Source of the DNA: Brachybacterium sacelli | GTDB taxonomy: Bacteria > Actinomycetota > Actinomycetes > Actinomycetales > Dermabacteraceae | DNA: 64,000 bases | Direction of reading: 5' to 3' | NCBI RefSeq assembly: GCF_017876545.1 | Contig: NZ_JAGIOD010000002.1 | Span: forward strand, 1-64,000 | Part shown: positions 17,743-26,905 of the stretch, piece after piece | How the letters are laid out: each line of letters begins with the position of its first letter | Position numbering within the stretch: the first letter of the stretch is position 1 | The notes under the pieces: generated by a model | Seen by the model: only the letters and a program-made list of their open reading frames with translations | Told to the model about the DNA's origin: nothing | Database searches by the model: none | Translations under genes and position numbers: made by a program

Positions 17743-18444
17743 TCAGGCGAGCAGGGCGGCGACGTCGTCGAGGGCGGGGAGGCGACGACCGGTGTGGAAG
17801 GGCAGCTCGTCGCGCACGTGCAGACGGGCATCGGAGTAGCGCAGGTGGCGCATCATGTCGACCAGGTCGTGGAGATCGTCCGCCTCGAAGGACAGCAGCC
17901 ACTCGTAGTCGCCGAGCGCGAAGGCGGCCACCGTGTTGGCATTGACCTGCGGGAAGTCGCGTCCCAGCAGGCCGTGCTCGCGCAGCATCCGATTGCGCTC
18001 GTCCTCGGGCAGCAGGTACCACTCGTAGCTGCGCACGAAGGGGTAGACGGTGATCCACTGCTTGCGCTCGGCGCTGGGCACCATGAAGGAGGGCACGTGG
18101 GCGCGGGCGAACTCCGCCATCCGGTGTACGCCGACGGAGGCCCACTCGCGGTTCAGCCAGGTCCCGGGCAGGGAGTTCTCGAACTCGCGCAGCGCGGACT
18201 GCAGCGCCTCGGGCGCGTCGGCGGCGAGCCACAGCATCAGGTCGTCCTCGGCCCGGAAGCCGGAGACGTCGTAGAAGCCCAGGATCTCGGCTCCCTCGGC
18301 TTCCATCAGCGCGGTGACGTCGCCGAGCGCGGCGGTGATCTGCTCCGCGGTGACCTCGCCGTCCTCCGTCAGCCCGGAGATCCGGCGGAAGACGGTGTAG
18401 CTGGTGTAGCGGGTGTTCTTCGCGAGCTCTTCGGGAGAGGTCAT
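17743..18444 (-). CDS. hemQ: Coproheme decarboxylase (chlorite-dismutase family)
   Basis: HemQ/ChdC oxidatively removes two propionate carboxyls of coproheme III to give heme b, the last step of the gram-positive pathway. The protein has 233 residues. It shows YTSYTVFRRISG at the N terminus, the family segment FVRSYEWYLLPEDER with the conserved tyrosines, and ALGDYEWLLSFEADDLHDLV. Its presence indicates the coproporphyrin-dependent route. The ATG overlaps the hemY stop (ATGA). Confidence 0.95.
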   Translation of the reverse strand: MTSPEELAKNTRYTSYTVFRRISGLTEDGEVTAEQITAALGDVTALMEAEGAEILGFYDVSGFRAEDDLMLWLAADAPEALQSALREFENSLPGTWLNREWASVGVHRMAEFARAHVPSFMVPSAERKQWITVYPFVRSYEWYLLPEDERNRMLREHGLLGRDFPQVNANTVAAFALGDYEWLLSFEADDLHDLVDMMRHLRYSDARLHVRDELPFHTGRRLPALDDVAALLA

Positions 18445-19871
18445 GAGCGGGGTCCTTCCGTGGTGGATGAGTCGGCGCGGACGATCGCGTCGATGCCGGT
18501 GCCGGCCCGCCAGGAGCCGACGAGTTCGAGGGTGCCCGCGAACGACTCGGCGGCGAGCAGCCCGCCGAGGGCGTCGAGGGCGGCGCGGTGCCCGGGGAGG
18601 GCCTGCCGCATGGCACGGTCCCAGTCGATCACGCGCGCGTCGCGCAGGTGCTCACGGCCGAGGACGGTGCCGAGGATCCGGGAGGCGTCGGCGAGGGCAA
18701 GATCGACGATGTCCTCCCGCGGCGGCAGCTCCTCCCCGGGACGGCCGTAGGACAGCCGCACCACGTGCGGGCTCGCAGCCGACGGGAGGGCCTCGCGGGC
18801 CAGGTGCCGGACGTGCTCCCACTTGGCGCTGGCATGGGTCAGGGCCTTCGCGCGGATCCCGGCGGTGCCGGGCGCGACCAGGGCTCCGGTGCCGGAGGGG
18901 AAGGCGTCCAGCGCCGGGGCGTCGAGCACCAGGGCGACCAGTCGCACCGCGGCCGACGGGGCCTGCGGCACGGCCTCGGCGATCGTCGGCGCCGCATCGG
19001 CCAGCAGCGTGCGGGCGGTGTCGGGCGGGCAGGCGAGGACCAGGCGGTCCGCCGTGAGGCTCTCGCCGCCGTCGGTGCTGATGACCCAGCCGTCGTCGGT
19101 CCGGTCGACCGTCTCGACCCGCACACCGGTGCGGAGGATGCCGCCGGCGCCGAGGATCCGCTCCTGCAGCGCCTCGGGGAGCGCGGCCATCGTGGGGGTG
19201 AGGGAGTGCACGCGGGTGCCGGCACTGCCGGCAGTGGCGGTGCTGCCGCCGCGCAGTCGCCGCACGGCCCCGGTCAGCGAGCCGTGCTCGGCCAGCCCGG
19301 CCGCCAGCTGGGGGGAGGCGGCCGCGAACTCGACCGTCGCGGGATCGGCGGAGTGGACCCCGCCGACGATCGGGGCCACCAGGCGCTCCAGCACGGCCGG
19401 GCCCAGACGCCGGGTGACCACCTCGGCGACCGTGGCACCGGGGCGGGAGCCGACGGCGGCCGGCAGGAATCGTTCGAGGCTCGCACGAAGGGCGGCCCGG
19501 GTACCGAGCACCGCACGGACGTCGGCGGCCAGCGGACGGCCGGGGACGCCCAGCAGCGAGCCGCCCGGGGCGCGGTGCACACCGGCGTCGGAGACAACAC
19601 GGCTGCCCAGTCCCTCGCGGGGGGAGACGACGCGATCGGCCAGCCCCAGCTCCTCCACCAGAGCGTCGACCGCGCCGGAGCCGGTCGCATACGCCTCGGC
19701 GCCCGCGTTCAGCGCGAGGCCCGCGGCTTCCGTGAGCTCGGTCGCCGCGATCGCCCCGCCGGCGGTCGTACCGGACTCGAGGAGCACCACCCGGCGGCCG
19801 GCGCGCTGATGACGTCGTGCGGCGAGCAGCCCGGCGAGGCCGCCGCCGACGACGAGGGTGCGTTCACTCAT
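18441..19871 (-). CDS. hemY: Coproporphyrinogen/protoporphyrinogen oxidase, HemY type
   Basis: This FAD-dependent enzyme probably oxidises coproporphyrinogen III to coproporphyrin III (CgoX). The 476-residue protein has the dinucleotide motif VVGGGLAGLLAARR at its N terminus, LLESGTTAGGAI, and a C-terminal GSWRAGTGIDAIV matching the family's FAD-contact end. The sequence is alanine-rich but of normal length. The start overlaps the hemE stop as ATGA and the stop overlaps hemQ. Confidence 0.93.
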   Translation of the reverse strand: MSERTLVVGGGLAGLLAARRHQRAGRRVVLLESGTTAGGAIAATELTEAAGLALNAGAEAYATGSGAVDALVEELGLADRVVSPREGLGSRVVSDAGVHRAPGGSLLGVPGRPLAADVRAVLGTRAALRASLERFLPAAVGSRPGATVAEVVTRRLGPAVLERLVAPIVGGVHSADPATVEFAAASPQLAAGLAEHGSLTGAVRRLRGGSTATAGSAGTRVHSLTPTMAALPEALQERILGAGGILRTGVRVETVDRTDDGWVISTDGGESLTADRLVLACPPDTARTLLADAAPTIAEAVPQAPSAAVRLVALVLDAPALDAFPSGTGALVAPGTAGIRAKALTHASAKWEHVRHLAREALPSAASPHVVRLSYGRPGEELPPREDIVDLALADASRILGTVLGREHLRDARVIDWDRAMRQALPGHRAALDALGGLLAAESFAGTLELVGSWRAGTGIDAIVRADSSTTEGPRS

Positions 19872-21136
19872 GCCCGCGGGACGCGCTGCTCGTGGAGGAA
19901 GCTGACCAGGTCGGTCAGGACCTGCGGATCGGTGTCCGGAGGCACGCCGTGACCGAGGTTGACCACGTGGCCGCTGGCCCGGGCGCCGGCTGCCAGCACG
20001 GCGCGGGCCTCCTCGTGACGGGCCGGCTCGGAGGTGAACAGCACGGCCGGGTCGATGTTGCCCTGGATCGGGGTGCCGGCGGGGAGGACCTCGAGCGCCC
20101 GGTCCAGGCGCAGGCGGTGGTCCACACCCATCACGGTCGCCCCGGCCTCGAGCATCGGCGGCAGCAGGTGCGCCGCGCCCACCCCGAAGTGGATGCGCGG
20201 CACGGGCAGGTCGGCCACGCGGGCGAGGGCGGCGGCCGAGTGGGGCCGGACGTGTCCGGTGTACATCTCGGCGCCGAGCGCCCCCACCCAGGAGTCGAAC
20301 AGCTGCACCGCGGACGCCCCGGCGAGCACCTGGGCGCGCAGGAAGCGACCCGAGAGCTCGGCGACCCAGGCGGCCAGGCGGTCCCACACCTCGGGACGCG
20401 AGCGCATGAGCGCGCGGGTGCGCAGGTGGTCCCGGCTGGGACCGCCCTCGACCATGTAGCTGGCCACCGTGAAGGGGGCGCCGGCGAAACCGATCAGCGG
20501 CGTGGTGGCGAGTTCGTCGACGGTGAGGCGCACGGCCTCGCGGATCGGCTCGAGCGCGGCGTCGTAGTCGTCGCCGAGCGGGGGCAGGGCGTCGACGTCG
20601 GCCTCGGTGCGGATCGGGTGATCGAAGACGGGCCCGACGCCGGGCCTGATCTCCACGCCGAGCCCCGCCAGGCGCGCGGGGACCACGATGTCGGAGAAGA
20701 AGATGCCCGCGTCCACGCGGTGGCGGCGCACGGGCTGGAGGGTGATCTCGGCGGCCATGTCGGGGCGCACGCAGGAATCGAGCATCGTGGTGCCCTCGCG
20801 CAGGGACCGGTACTCGGGAAGGGAGCGTCCGGCCTGTCGCATGAACCACACGCTGGGGGTGTCTGCTCGGTCACCTCTGAGCTCCCGCAGGAGCGAGGCG
20901 TCGGCCACACCGCCGGCGGCGACGGGGCGCGTGGCGGGGTGCCCCTCCGGCAGCGCGGAGGCACTCGCGGGGGCCGACCCGGAGGGGGACGGGGAGGGTG
21001 AAGGCGCGGCCGCGGCGGAGTCGTCAGGGGTGCTGCCACCGTCCGGGCCTGCGGCGATCCCGGGTTCTGACACGCGTCGCGAAGGATCTGACGCGATGTC
21101 GGCAAAAGGTAGCTCTGACATGCTGTTCGGTGTCAT
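19868..21136 (-). CDS. hemE: Uroporphyrinogen decarboxylase with N-terminal extension
   Basis: HemE decarboxylates the four acetate side chains of uroporphyrinogen III to give coproporphyrinogen III. Family motifs are WFMRQAGRSLPEYR, SDIVVPARLAGLGV, LIGFAGAPFTVASYMVEGG and GHVVNLGHGVPPDTDP. Before the first motif are about 85 residues of low-complexity Ser/Pro/Ala sequence, absent from most HemE proteins. The start is uncertain: GTG 21154, ATG 21136 and ATG 21121 are all in frame and none has a strong ribosome binding site; 21136 is a compromise. It is the first gene of the operon and divergent from hemA. Confidence 0.93.
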   Translation of the reverse strand: MTPNSMSELPFADIASDPSRRVSEPGIAAGPDGGSTPDDSAAAAPSPSPSPSGSAPASASALPEGHPATRPVAAGGVADASLLRELRGDRADTPSVWFMRQAGRSLPEYRSLREGTTMLDSCVRPDMAAEITLQPVRRHRVDAGIFFSDIVVPARLAGLGVEIRPGVGPVFDHPIRTEADVDALPPLGDDYDAALEPIREAVRLTVDELATTPLIGFAGAPFTVASYMVEGGPSRDHLRTRALMRSRPEVWDRLAAWVAELSGRFLRAQVLAGASAVQLFDSWVGALGAEMYTGHVRPHSAAALARVADLPVPRIHFGVGAAHLLPPMLEAGATVMGVDHRLRLDRALEVLPAGTPIQGNIDPAVLFTSEPARHEEARAVLAAGARASGHVVNLGHGVPPDTDPQVLTDLVSFLHEQRVPRA

Positions 21137-21227
21137 GACGCACCCATTGTGCACATGCTTCCCGAAAGGTCGACCCAGCCGTCGCGGAGGGACGACCGAT
21201 GGGCGGCGGACGCGCCGCGGGCGGGCC

Positions 21228-21239
21228 TAGACTGCGATC
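21228..21239 (+). promoter_or_regulatory. Leaderless promoter -10 of hemA
   Basis: TAGACT (21228-21233) is followed by six bases and the hemA ATG, so transcription probably starts on the A of the start codon. No ribosome binding site is present. Confidence 0.6.
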
Positions 21240-22715
21240 ATGCTCGCCGCTCTCCGTGCCACCCACGAGCACCTCGACCTCGAGGTGCTGGACGCCCTCA
21301 CGCGGGGCGCCGGCACCCTGCCCCAGGCGATCGACGAGCTGCAGACCGCACGGGCGCGCGAGATCGGTGCCGCCCCGGTGGTGGCCGGCCAGGTCGTGGT
21401 CAGCACCTGCAACCGTCTCGAGGTGTACCTCGACACCGACCGCTTCCACGAAGGCGTCGACCTGGTGATCGACGCGGTCGCCCGCACCAGCGGCCTCGAG
21501 CGGGACGTGGTCTCGCTGTGCTTCGACGCCGCGATGGACGTGCCCGTCCCGCAGCACCTCTACGAGGTCACCTCCGGGCTGCGCTCCCTGGTGATCGGCG
21601 AGGCCGAGATCGCCGGTCAGGTGCGCCAGTCCTACGAGAGCGCCCGTCGCGACGGGCGCACCACCTCCATGCTCCACGACCTCTTCCAGCACGCGTTCCG
21701 CTGTGCGAAGCGGGTCGCCACCCAGGCCCCCGTCGGCGCCGCCGGACGCTCCGGCGCGGCGGTCGCGGTGGACCGGGCCGGTCTCGAGCTCGGCGGCTTC
21801 GAGGGGCGCACCGCGCTCATCGTCGGCACCGGCGCCTACGCGCGCCTGGGCCTGGCCGAACTGGCCCGCCGCGGCCTCTCCGATCTGCGCGTGTTCTCGC
21901 CCTCGGGGCGCGCCGCCGGCTTCGCCGAGCGCCACGGCGCCGAGGTCGTCGCCGCCGAGGATCTCGATCACGCGCTGCGCGCGGCCGACCTCGTGCTGGC
22001 CTGCTCCGGTCGCGGCACCTCGCTGTTCCCCGAGCAGTTCCTCGGCGCCGGACGCACCGTCGTCCTCGACCTCGCCCTGCACTCCGACCTGCACCCGCTG
22101 GTGCGCCACCTCAAAGGCGTGAGCGTCCTCGGCCTGACCGACCTCAAGGTCGGGGTCGAGGCGACCGACGATCCGGCACTGACTGCGGCGCGCGAGATCG
22201 TCGAGGAGACCGTCGAGGCCTTCCGCGTGCAGCAGGAGGTGCGCCGCATCGACCCCGCGATGGCCGCCATGCGCCGCGAGGTCGCCGACGCCGCCGACGA
22301 CGAGGTCGACCGGCTGCGCCGCGACGTCTCCGGGGAGACCGCCGACGTGCTCGAACGCAGCGTGCGCAAGATCCTCGCCAAGGTGATGCATCAGCCTGCC
22401 GAGCGGGCCCGGCACCTGGCCGAGACCGGCTTCGCCGACGCCTACGTCGAGGCCTTCCACACCATCTTCGGGATCGACATCTCCTCCGGGAGGGAAGCCG
22501 AGGAGACGCCGGAGTCCGAGGACATCGCCCCCGCCGGCTGGATGCGGGTGGACCGCACGGTGCCGCCGCGGCTGACCGGCCGCGCGCTCGGCGCCGACGC
22601 CGCACCCCGGGAGGCGGTCCCGGCCTCGACCCTCGCCCGGGCCGCGCTGCGCGAAGGGCAGTGCCCCGTCGGATTCGGCCCCGGGGGGACCGGGCGGATC
22701 AGCCCCGACGCCTGA
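21240..22715 (+). CDS. hemA: Glutamyl-tRNA reductase
   Basis: HemA reduces glutamyl-tRNA(Glu) to glutamate-1-semialdehyde with NADPH, the committed and usually regulated step. The catalytic cysteine is in VVSTCNRLEVYLD, followed by the Rossmann segment ALIVGTGAYARLGLAEL and a C-terminal dimerisation helix region. At 491 residues it is somewhat longer than usual, with an extra tail of about 60 residues. A TAGACT hexamer six bases before the ATG indicates a leaderless start. It is divergent from the hemE operon, so the pair shares an 103-base control region. Confidence 0.96.
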   Translation: MLAALRATHEHLDLEVLDALTRGAGTLPQAIDELQTARAREIGAAPVVAGQVVVSTCNRLEVYLDTDRFHEGVDLVIDAVARTSGLERDVVSLCFDAAMDVPVPQHLYEVTSGLRSLVIGEAEIAGQVRQSYESARRDGRTTSMLHDLFQHAFRCAKRVATQAPVGAAGRSGAAVAVDRAGLELGGFEGRTALIVGTGAYARLGLAELARRGLSDLRVFSPSGRAAGFAERHGAEVVAAEDLDHALRAADLVLACSGRGTSLFPEQFLGAGRTVVLDLALHSDLHPLVRHLKGVSVLGLTDLKVGVEATDDPALTAAREIVEETVEAFRVQQEVRRIDPAMAAMRREVADAADDEVDRLRRDVSGETADVLERSVRKILAKVMHQPAERARHLAETGFADAYVEAFHTIFGIDISSGREAEETPESEDIAPAGWMRVDRTVPPRLTGRALGADAAPREAVPASTLARAALREGQCPVGFGPGGTGRISPDA

Positions 22716-23079
22716 ACAGGCCCCATCGCCGGGCAGGACGATCGCGCTCCGCGGGGTCGGCGACGCTCTCCACGGCCGGCTCCGTCGACGGCTCCTCGAT
22801 CCGCAGCCCGTCCTCGTCCACCCACTCGTCGGTCCAGCCGACGTCCGACTCGTCGCGCGGACGATAGTCGCGGCGCGGACCGAGAACGCTCCCGAGGTCC
22901 GTCGGCTCCTCCTGCGGAGCGGCGACCTCCTCACCGCGGTGCGGGACCGGGCAGGTCCAGAAGTACGGGCAGCCCGGACAGCCGGCGGTCTCCTCGTCCG
23001 GGGTCGCCTCGCGCTGCATCTGCACCCCGTCGATCTGCTGCAGCATGCGCAGACGCGACTCGTAGGGATTGATCTCCAT
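22699..23079 (-). CDS. Hypothetical cysteine-cluster protein
   Basis: This 126-residue acidic protein of unknown function has a compact motif CPGCPYFWTCP near residues 34-44 that could bind zinc or an iron-sulfur cluster. The rest is rich in Asp, Glu and Pro and is probably disordered, ending in a basic RRWGLFRRRG. The 3' end overlaps the end of hemA by 17 bases on the opposite strand. TAGTCT lies nine bases before the ATG, suggesting a very short leader. Confidence 0.6.
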   Translation of the reverse strand: MEINPYESRLRMLQQIDGVQMQREATPDEETAGCPGCPYFWTCPVPHRGEEVAAPQEEPTDLGSVLGPRRDYRPRDESDVGWTDEWVDEDGLRIEEPSTEPAVESVADPAERDRPARRWGLFRRRG

Positions 23080-23132
23080 GACCTGTTCAGACTACTGCCC
23101 GGGAGCGGATGGAGGCGGGCCGGGACGAACCG

Positions 23133-23145
23133 TAGGATCGGATCC
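23133..23145 (+). promoter_or_regulatory. Leaderless promoter -10 of small helical protein gene
   Basis: TAGGAT (23133-23138) is seven bases before the ATG at 23146; no ribosome binding site lies between. Confidence 0.5.
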
Positions 23146-23427
23146 ATGATGAGCACCCCGCAGCAGCGCGTCCACGACGCCACCCGTCGTCTGCTCGACC
23201 TCCTCGAGTCCGGGCAGTCCCTCACCCCGGAGGCGATCGAGCTGCGGGCCGAGCTCGCCGAGGCCACGGCCGAGGCCAGGCACCTCGAGGACGCGTTCTA
23301 CCAGGCCGAGGAGCTGCTCAAGGACGCCCAGCGCGAGCACGGCCCCGACCATCAGGCCGTGACGCGGGCTCGTGCCGCCCGGGCCGCGGTCGAGGAGATC
23401 GCGCGTCGCAGCGTCGAGGGGATGTGA
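23146..23427 (+). CDS. Small helical hypothetical protein
   Basis: This 93-residue protein is almost entirely charged and helical, with a heptad-like pattern (LLDLLESGQSLTPEAIELRA, then EDAFYQAEELLKDAQREHG) that suggests a coiled coil. I do not recognise the family. The ATG ATG start at 23146 is chosen because TAGGAT lies seven bases upstream. The gene converges with the acyltransferase ending at 23435. Confidence 0.6.
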   Translation: MMSTPQQRVHDATRRLLDLLESGQSLTPEAIELRAELAEATAEARHLEDAFYQAEELLKDAQREHGPDHQAVTRARAARAAVEEIARRSVEGM

Positions 23428-23434
23428 GGGTCGC

Positions 23435-25558
23435 TCACCAGCGGAATCCGCTCTCGGCGAGCTGGTCGTCCACACCGTCCTGCATCGAGGTGGCGTAGGT
23501 GCCGGTGAGGTGGTCGCCGTCGAGGAAGACCCGCACCCTGCCGATGACCGGGGAGCACGTTCCCTCCGGGCAGACCAGCGGGTTGGGGTCGACCGGCACG
23601 GCCGCGTCCTCGGCCGTCGCGAGCAGCTCGGCGTCGGGCCGCTCGGCCGTCAACGGCTCGGGCAGTGGGAGCTCGCAGCGGTCGGAGTCGGCGCCGTGCT
23701 CGGCCGCGCACGCGGTGGGGTCGGTCCTCAGGCGCGGCAGAGCGCGCACCGCCAGCGCCGTCGTCCCGCGTCCGGTGATCCGGGGCAGGGTGGTGTCCAT
23801 CCCCGGGGTGAGCGATTCGGTGCCGTCGCGACCGAAGGCGGTGGTCGCCAGCGCCACGGCCTCGGGATCGACCCGCTCGAGGTAGTCCGCGGAGGCGCGG
23901 GAGAAGGCGTCGCAGTCCGAGCTGATCTCGGCGTCCGGGGCGAAGGTGCACCCGCCCCTCCACAGTGTCACCAGGGTCCAGCCCTCGCGCTCCGCGAGTG
24001 CGATCAGGGACCCGGAGAACTGCTCCATGCGGGAGTCCCCGACGCTCACGAGCACGGGGGAGTCCTCGCTCGCCCCCGGCGCGACGCGGCAGATCGCTCC
24101 GAGCTGCTCGGTCTCCGATCCGGTGGGCGCGAGCTCGCCCGTGCACTCCTCCTCCGCGCTGACCCAGTCGTCCGCGACCAGTGCCTCGGTGGGGATCACG
24201 GCGGCGGACGGATCCGCGTCGGGGGCGGGCTCGAAGTCCGGGGCGAGGACCCGGGCACCGGGATTGTCGCTCGCGGCCTGGGCCTCCGCCGCGCGCTGGC
24301 CGGCCAGCAGGTACTGCTGGGCGCCGAGCACCGGGGCGAGGCCGAGCACCAGGACGACCACGGCGACCAGACCGGAGCGCCGCGCCCGGGCGCCCGCCCA
24401 GGGCCAGCGCCGGATCGGCGTGTCCACGAGCCGGGTCAGCAGCCAGGCCGTCACCAAGGAGGCCAGGATCAGCACGAGGCCGTCGAGCAGTCCGGCGCGC
24501 TCCTTCCCGGTGTGGGCCAGGTACAGGGTCAGCAGCGGCCAGTGCACCAGGTACAGACCGTAGGAGATGTCCCCGAGCACCTTCGCGGGGCCCGTCGCGA
24601 GCAGGCGGTCCACGGCCAGACGGTGCCCGGTGGTGCCGACGACGAGCACCAGGGCCGCGGCGGCCAGCGGCCAGATCGCGATCCAGCCGGGGAAGGCCCC
24701 CTCCACGTCGATCAGCAGCCCGCAGGAGACCAGTCCCGCGATGCCCAGCCACCCGGCCACCACCCGCGGCGCCACGGGCACGGGGGCCTCCGCGCGGCGC
24801 CGGCCGCGCCCGGCCCGGCGGGCGGCGCTGCGAGCCTCCCACCAGGGCAGGGCCAGGCCCAGCAGGCTGCCGGCGGCGAACTCCCACAGGCGGGCGAAGG
24901 TGTCGAAATAGGCGATCTGCTGCTGGGTGGCGGTCGAGTACACCGACCAGACGAAGGAGGCCACCATCACCGCGGCGAACACGACGGCGAGCACGCCGCG
25001 CACCGGACGGCCCAGCAGCCGCGCCACCACCACCGCCAGGGCGATCAGCAGCGGCCAGGCCAGGAACACCTGCCCCTGGATGGACAGCGACCAGAAATGC
25101 TGGAAGGCCGAGGGCCCGGCCTCATCGGCCGCGTAGTAGTCCACCCCGCGCCGGATCAGCACCCAGTTCTGCACGTGCAGCAGGGAGCCGGCCGCGTCGG
25201 TGAGGGCGGGCAGCCAGCGCTGCGGCGGCAGGATCGCGTACACACCGGCGAGGGTCGCCAGGGAGACCACCGCGGTCGGCGGCAGCAGGCGCTTGAAGGT
25301 GCGGGCCCAGTAGGCGAGGGGCCGGGTCGGCCCGCCCCGGTCGATGATCCGCAGGAAGGTGCCGACCAGCAGGAACGAGGAGATGAACAAGAAGACGTCG
25401 ACGCCGCCGGAGACCCGGTCGAACCACACGTGGTAGAGGACGACGAGGCCGATCGCGAGGCCGCGCAGCCCGTGCAGCTCCGGCCGGAACCGGCCGGCAT
25501 GGGTCGCGGCGCGGTCCGCCCCGGCAGCCGGGGAGGGCGTCGTGGCGTCGAGGACCAT
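23435..25558 (-). CDS. OafA-like membrane acyltransferase with SGNH domain
   Basis: This 707-residue protein modifies surface polysaccharide or another cell-envelope glycan with acyl groups; the exact substrate is unknown. The N-terminal acyltransferase-3 domain (RPELHGLRGLAIGLVVLYHV, SGGVDVFLFISSFLL, FQHFWSLSIQGQVF) has about ten membrane segments. A C-terminal extracellular SGNH domain has the nucleophile in VSVGDSRMEQF and the Asp-His pair in DGDHLTG. It follows the M18 peptidase by 16 bases. A second protein of the same design is encoded at 28969-31470. Confidence 0.88.
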   Translation of the reverse strand: MVLDATTPSPAAGADRAATHAGRFRPELHGLRGLAIGLVVLYHVWFDRVSGGVDVFLFISSFLLVGTFLRIIDRGGPTRPLAYWARTFKRLLPPTAVVSLATLAGVYAILPPQRWLPALTDAAGSLLHVQNWVLIRRGVDYYAADEAGPSAFQHFWSLSIQGQVFLAWPLLIALAVVVARLLGRPVRGVLAVVFAAVMVASFVWSVYSTATQQQIAYFDTFARLWEFAAGSLLGLALPWWEARSAARRAGRGRRRAEAPVPVAPRVVAGWLGIAGLVSCGLLIDVEGAFPGWIAIWPLAAAALVLVVGTTGHRLAVDRLLATGPAKVLGDISYGLYLVHWPLLTLYLAHTGKERAGLLDGLVLILASLVTAWLLTRLVDTPIRRWPWAGARARRSGLVAVVVLVLGLAPVLGAQQYLLAGQRAAEAQAASDNPGARVLAPDFEPAPDADPSAAVIPTEALVADDWVSAEEECTGELAPTGSETEQLGAICRVAPGASEDSPVLVSVGDSRMEQFSGSLIALAEREGWTLVTLWRGGCTFAPDAEISSDCDAFSRASADYLERVDPEAVALATTAFGRDGTESLTPGMDTTLPRITGRGTTALAVRALPRLRTDPTACAAEHGADSDRCELPLPEPLTAERPDAELLATAEDAAVPVDPNPLVCPEGTCSPVIGRVRVFLDGDHLTGTYATSMQDGVDDQLAESGFRW

Positions 25559-25574
25559 CGAAGAGCGGGCCCCG

Positions 25575-26885
25575 TCAGCCGCGCAGGAACGCGGTGCAGG
25601 CCTGCTGCAGCAGGAGCGGGTCCGCGGTCGCGCACATCTCCCGGGCGGAGTGCATCGACAGCAGCGTGAGGCCGACGTCGACCGTGGTCATCCCCAGGCG
25701 GGTCGCGGTGATCGGTCCGATGGTGGACCCGCAGGGCATGGCGTTGTTCGAGACGAAGGTCTGGTGGGGCACCCCGGCGCTCTCGCAGGCGGCCACGAAG
25801 GCGGCGATCCCCACCGCGTCGGTCGCGTACCGCTGCTGGGCGTTGATCTTCAGCATCGGCCCGTCGCCGAGGCGGGGGCGGGTCACGGGATCGTGGCGCT
25901 CGGGATAGTTGGGGTGGGCGGCGTGGCCGGCATCGGCCGACAGCACCATCGAGGAGGCCAGGGCCTGCCGCCGCGAGGCCTCGTCGCCGCCGAGGGCCGC
26001 GTGCATCCGCACCAGCACGTCCTCGAGGAAGGGACCGCCGGCCCCGGAGCGGGAGGCCGAACCGACCTCCTCGTGGTCGTTGGCGACCATCAACGCGATC
26101 GGGGCGGGATCCGCTGCCCGGTCCTCCGCGGCGACGGCGATCAGCGCCTGCAGCTCGGCGTGGACGGAGGAGAGATTGTCGAGGCGACCGGAGGCCAGGA
26201 ACTCCTCGTGGGCGCCGAACAGCGCCGGGGGCTGGGAATCGACCGTGACCACGTCGAAGCCGACGACGTCCTCGGCGGCGACGCCGGCCCGCACAGCCAG
26301 CAGCTCGAGGACGTCGGTGTCGCCGAGACCGAGGATCGGCTGCAGATGGCGCTGCGGGTCCAGGCGCAGCCCGTCCTGGTTCACCGCGCGGTCCAGGTGC
26401 ACCGCGAGCTGCGGGATGCGCAGGATCCCGGGGGTCTCCACCAGGACGGTGGTGCCGTCGGCCAGGGCGAGCCGGCCGGCCAGGCGCAGCTCGCGGTCCA
26501 GCCAGGAGTTCAGCAGCGGGCCGCCGTAGATCTCGACGCCCACCTGGGCCAGGCCCTCGGCGCCGAGCTCCGGGTTCGGCTTGAGCTTCAGGGCGGGCGA
26601 GTCGGTGTGGGAGCCGACGACGCGCCAAGGCGTGGCGGCCTCGGCGCCCTCCGGGGCGGACCAGGCGATCAGGGAACCGTCGCGGAGGACATAGCGGTCC
26701 CCGGCGACGTCCCCCGCCTCCCAGCGGGCGGTCTCGTCCAACTCGGTGAAACCGGCGGCGGCGAGCCGGCGAGCGCTCTCGCGGACGGCGTGGAAGCTCG
26801 AGGGGGAAGCGGTGACGAAGTCCCCGAGGTCCAGGGCGGTGGTGCGGGCGCGGGGCGAGGGGGCGGCTGCGGAGAACGAAGTCAC
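25575..26885 (-). CDS. M18 family aminopeptidase
   Basis: This 436-residue cytosolic zinc aminopeptidase of the aspartyl-aminopeptidase group removes N-terminal residues from peptides. Metal-binding motifs are VVGSHTDSPALKLKP, LMVANDHEEVGSASRSGAGG and VSNNAMPCGSTIGPITA, with SMHSAREM near the C terminus. The start is GTG at 26885, six bases after a TTCAAT hexamer. It lies between a membrane-protein gene and an acyltransferase, without an obvious functional link. Confidence 0.9.
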   Translation of the reverse strand: MTSFSAAAPSPRARTTALDLGDFVTASPSSFHAVRESARRLAAAGFTELDETARWEAGDVAGDRYVLRDGSLIAWSAPEGAEAATPWRVVGSHTDSPALKLKPNPELGAEGLAQVGVEIYGGPLLNSWLDRELRLAGRLALADGTTVLVETPGILRIPQLAVHLDRAVNQDGLRLDPQRHLQPILGLGDTDVLELLAVRAGVAAEDVVGFDVVTVDSQPPALFGAHEEFLASGRLDNLSSVHAELQALIAVAAEDRAADPAPIALMVANDHEEVGSASRSGAGGPFLEDVLVRMHAALGGDEASRRQALASSMVLSADAGHAAHPNYPERHDPVTRPRLGDGPMLKINAQQRYATDAVGIAAFVAACESAGVPHQTFVSNNAMPCGSTIGPITATRLGMTTVDVGLTLLSMHSAREMCATADPLLLQQACTAFLRG

Positions 26886-26905
26886 CCGCTCATTGAACCA
26901 TCACC

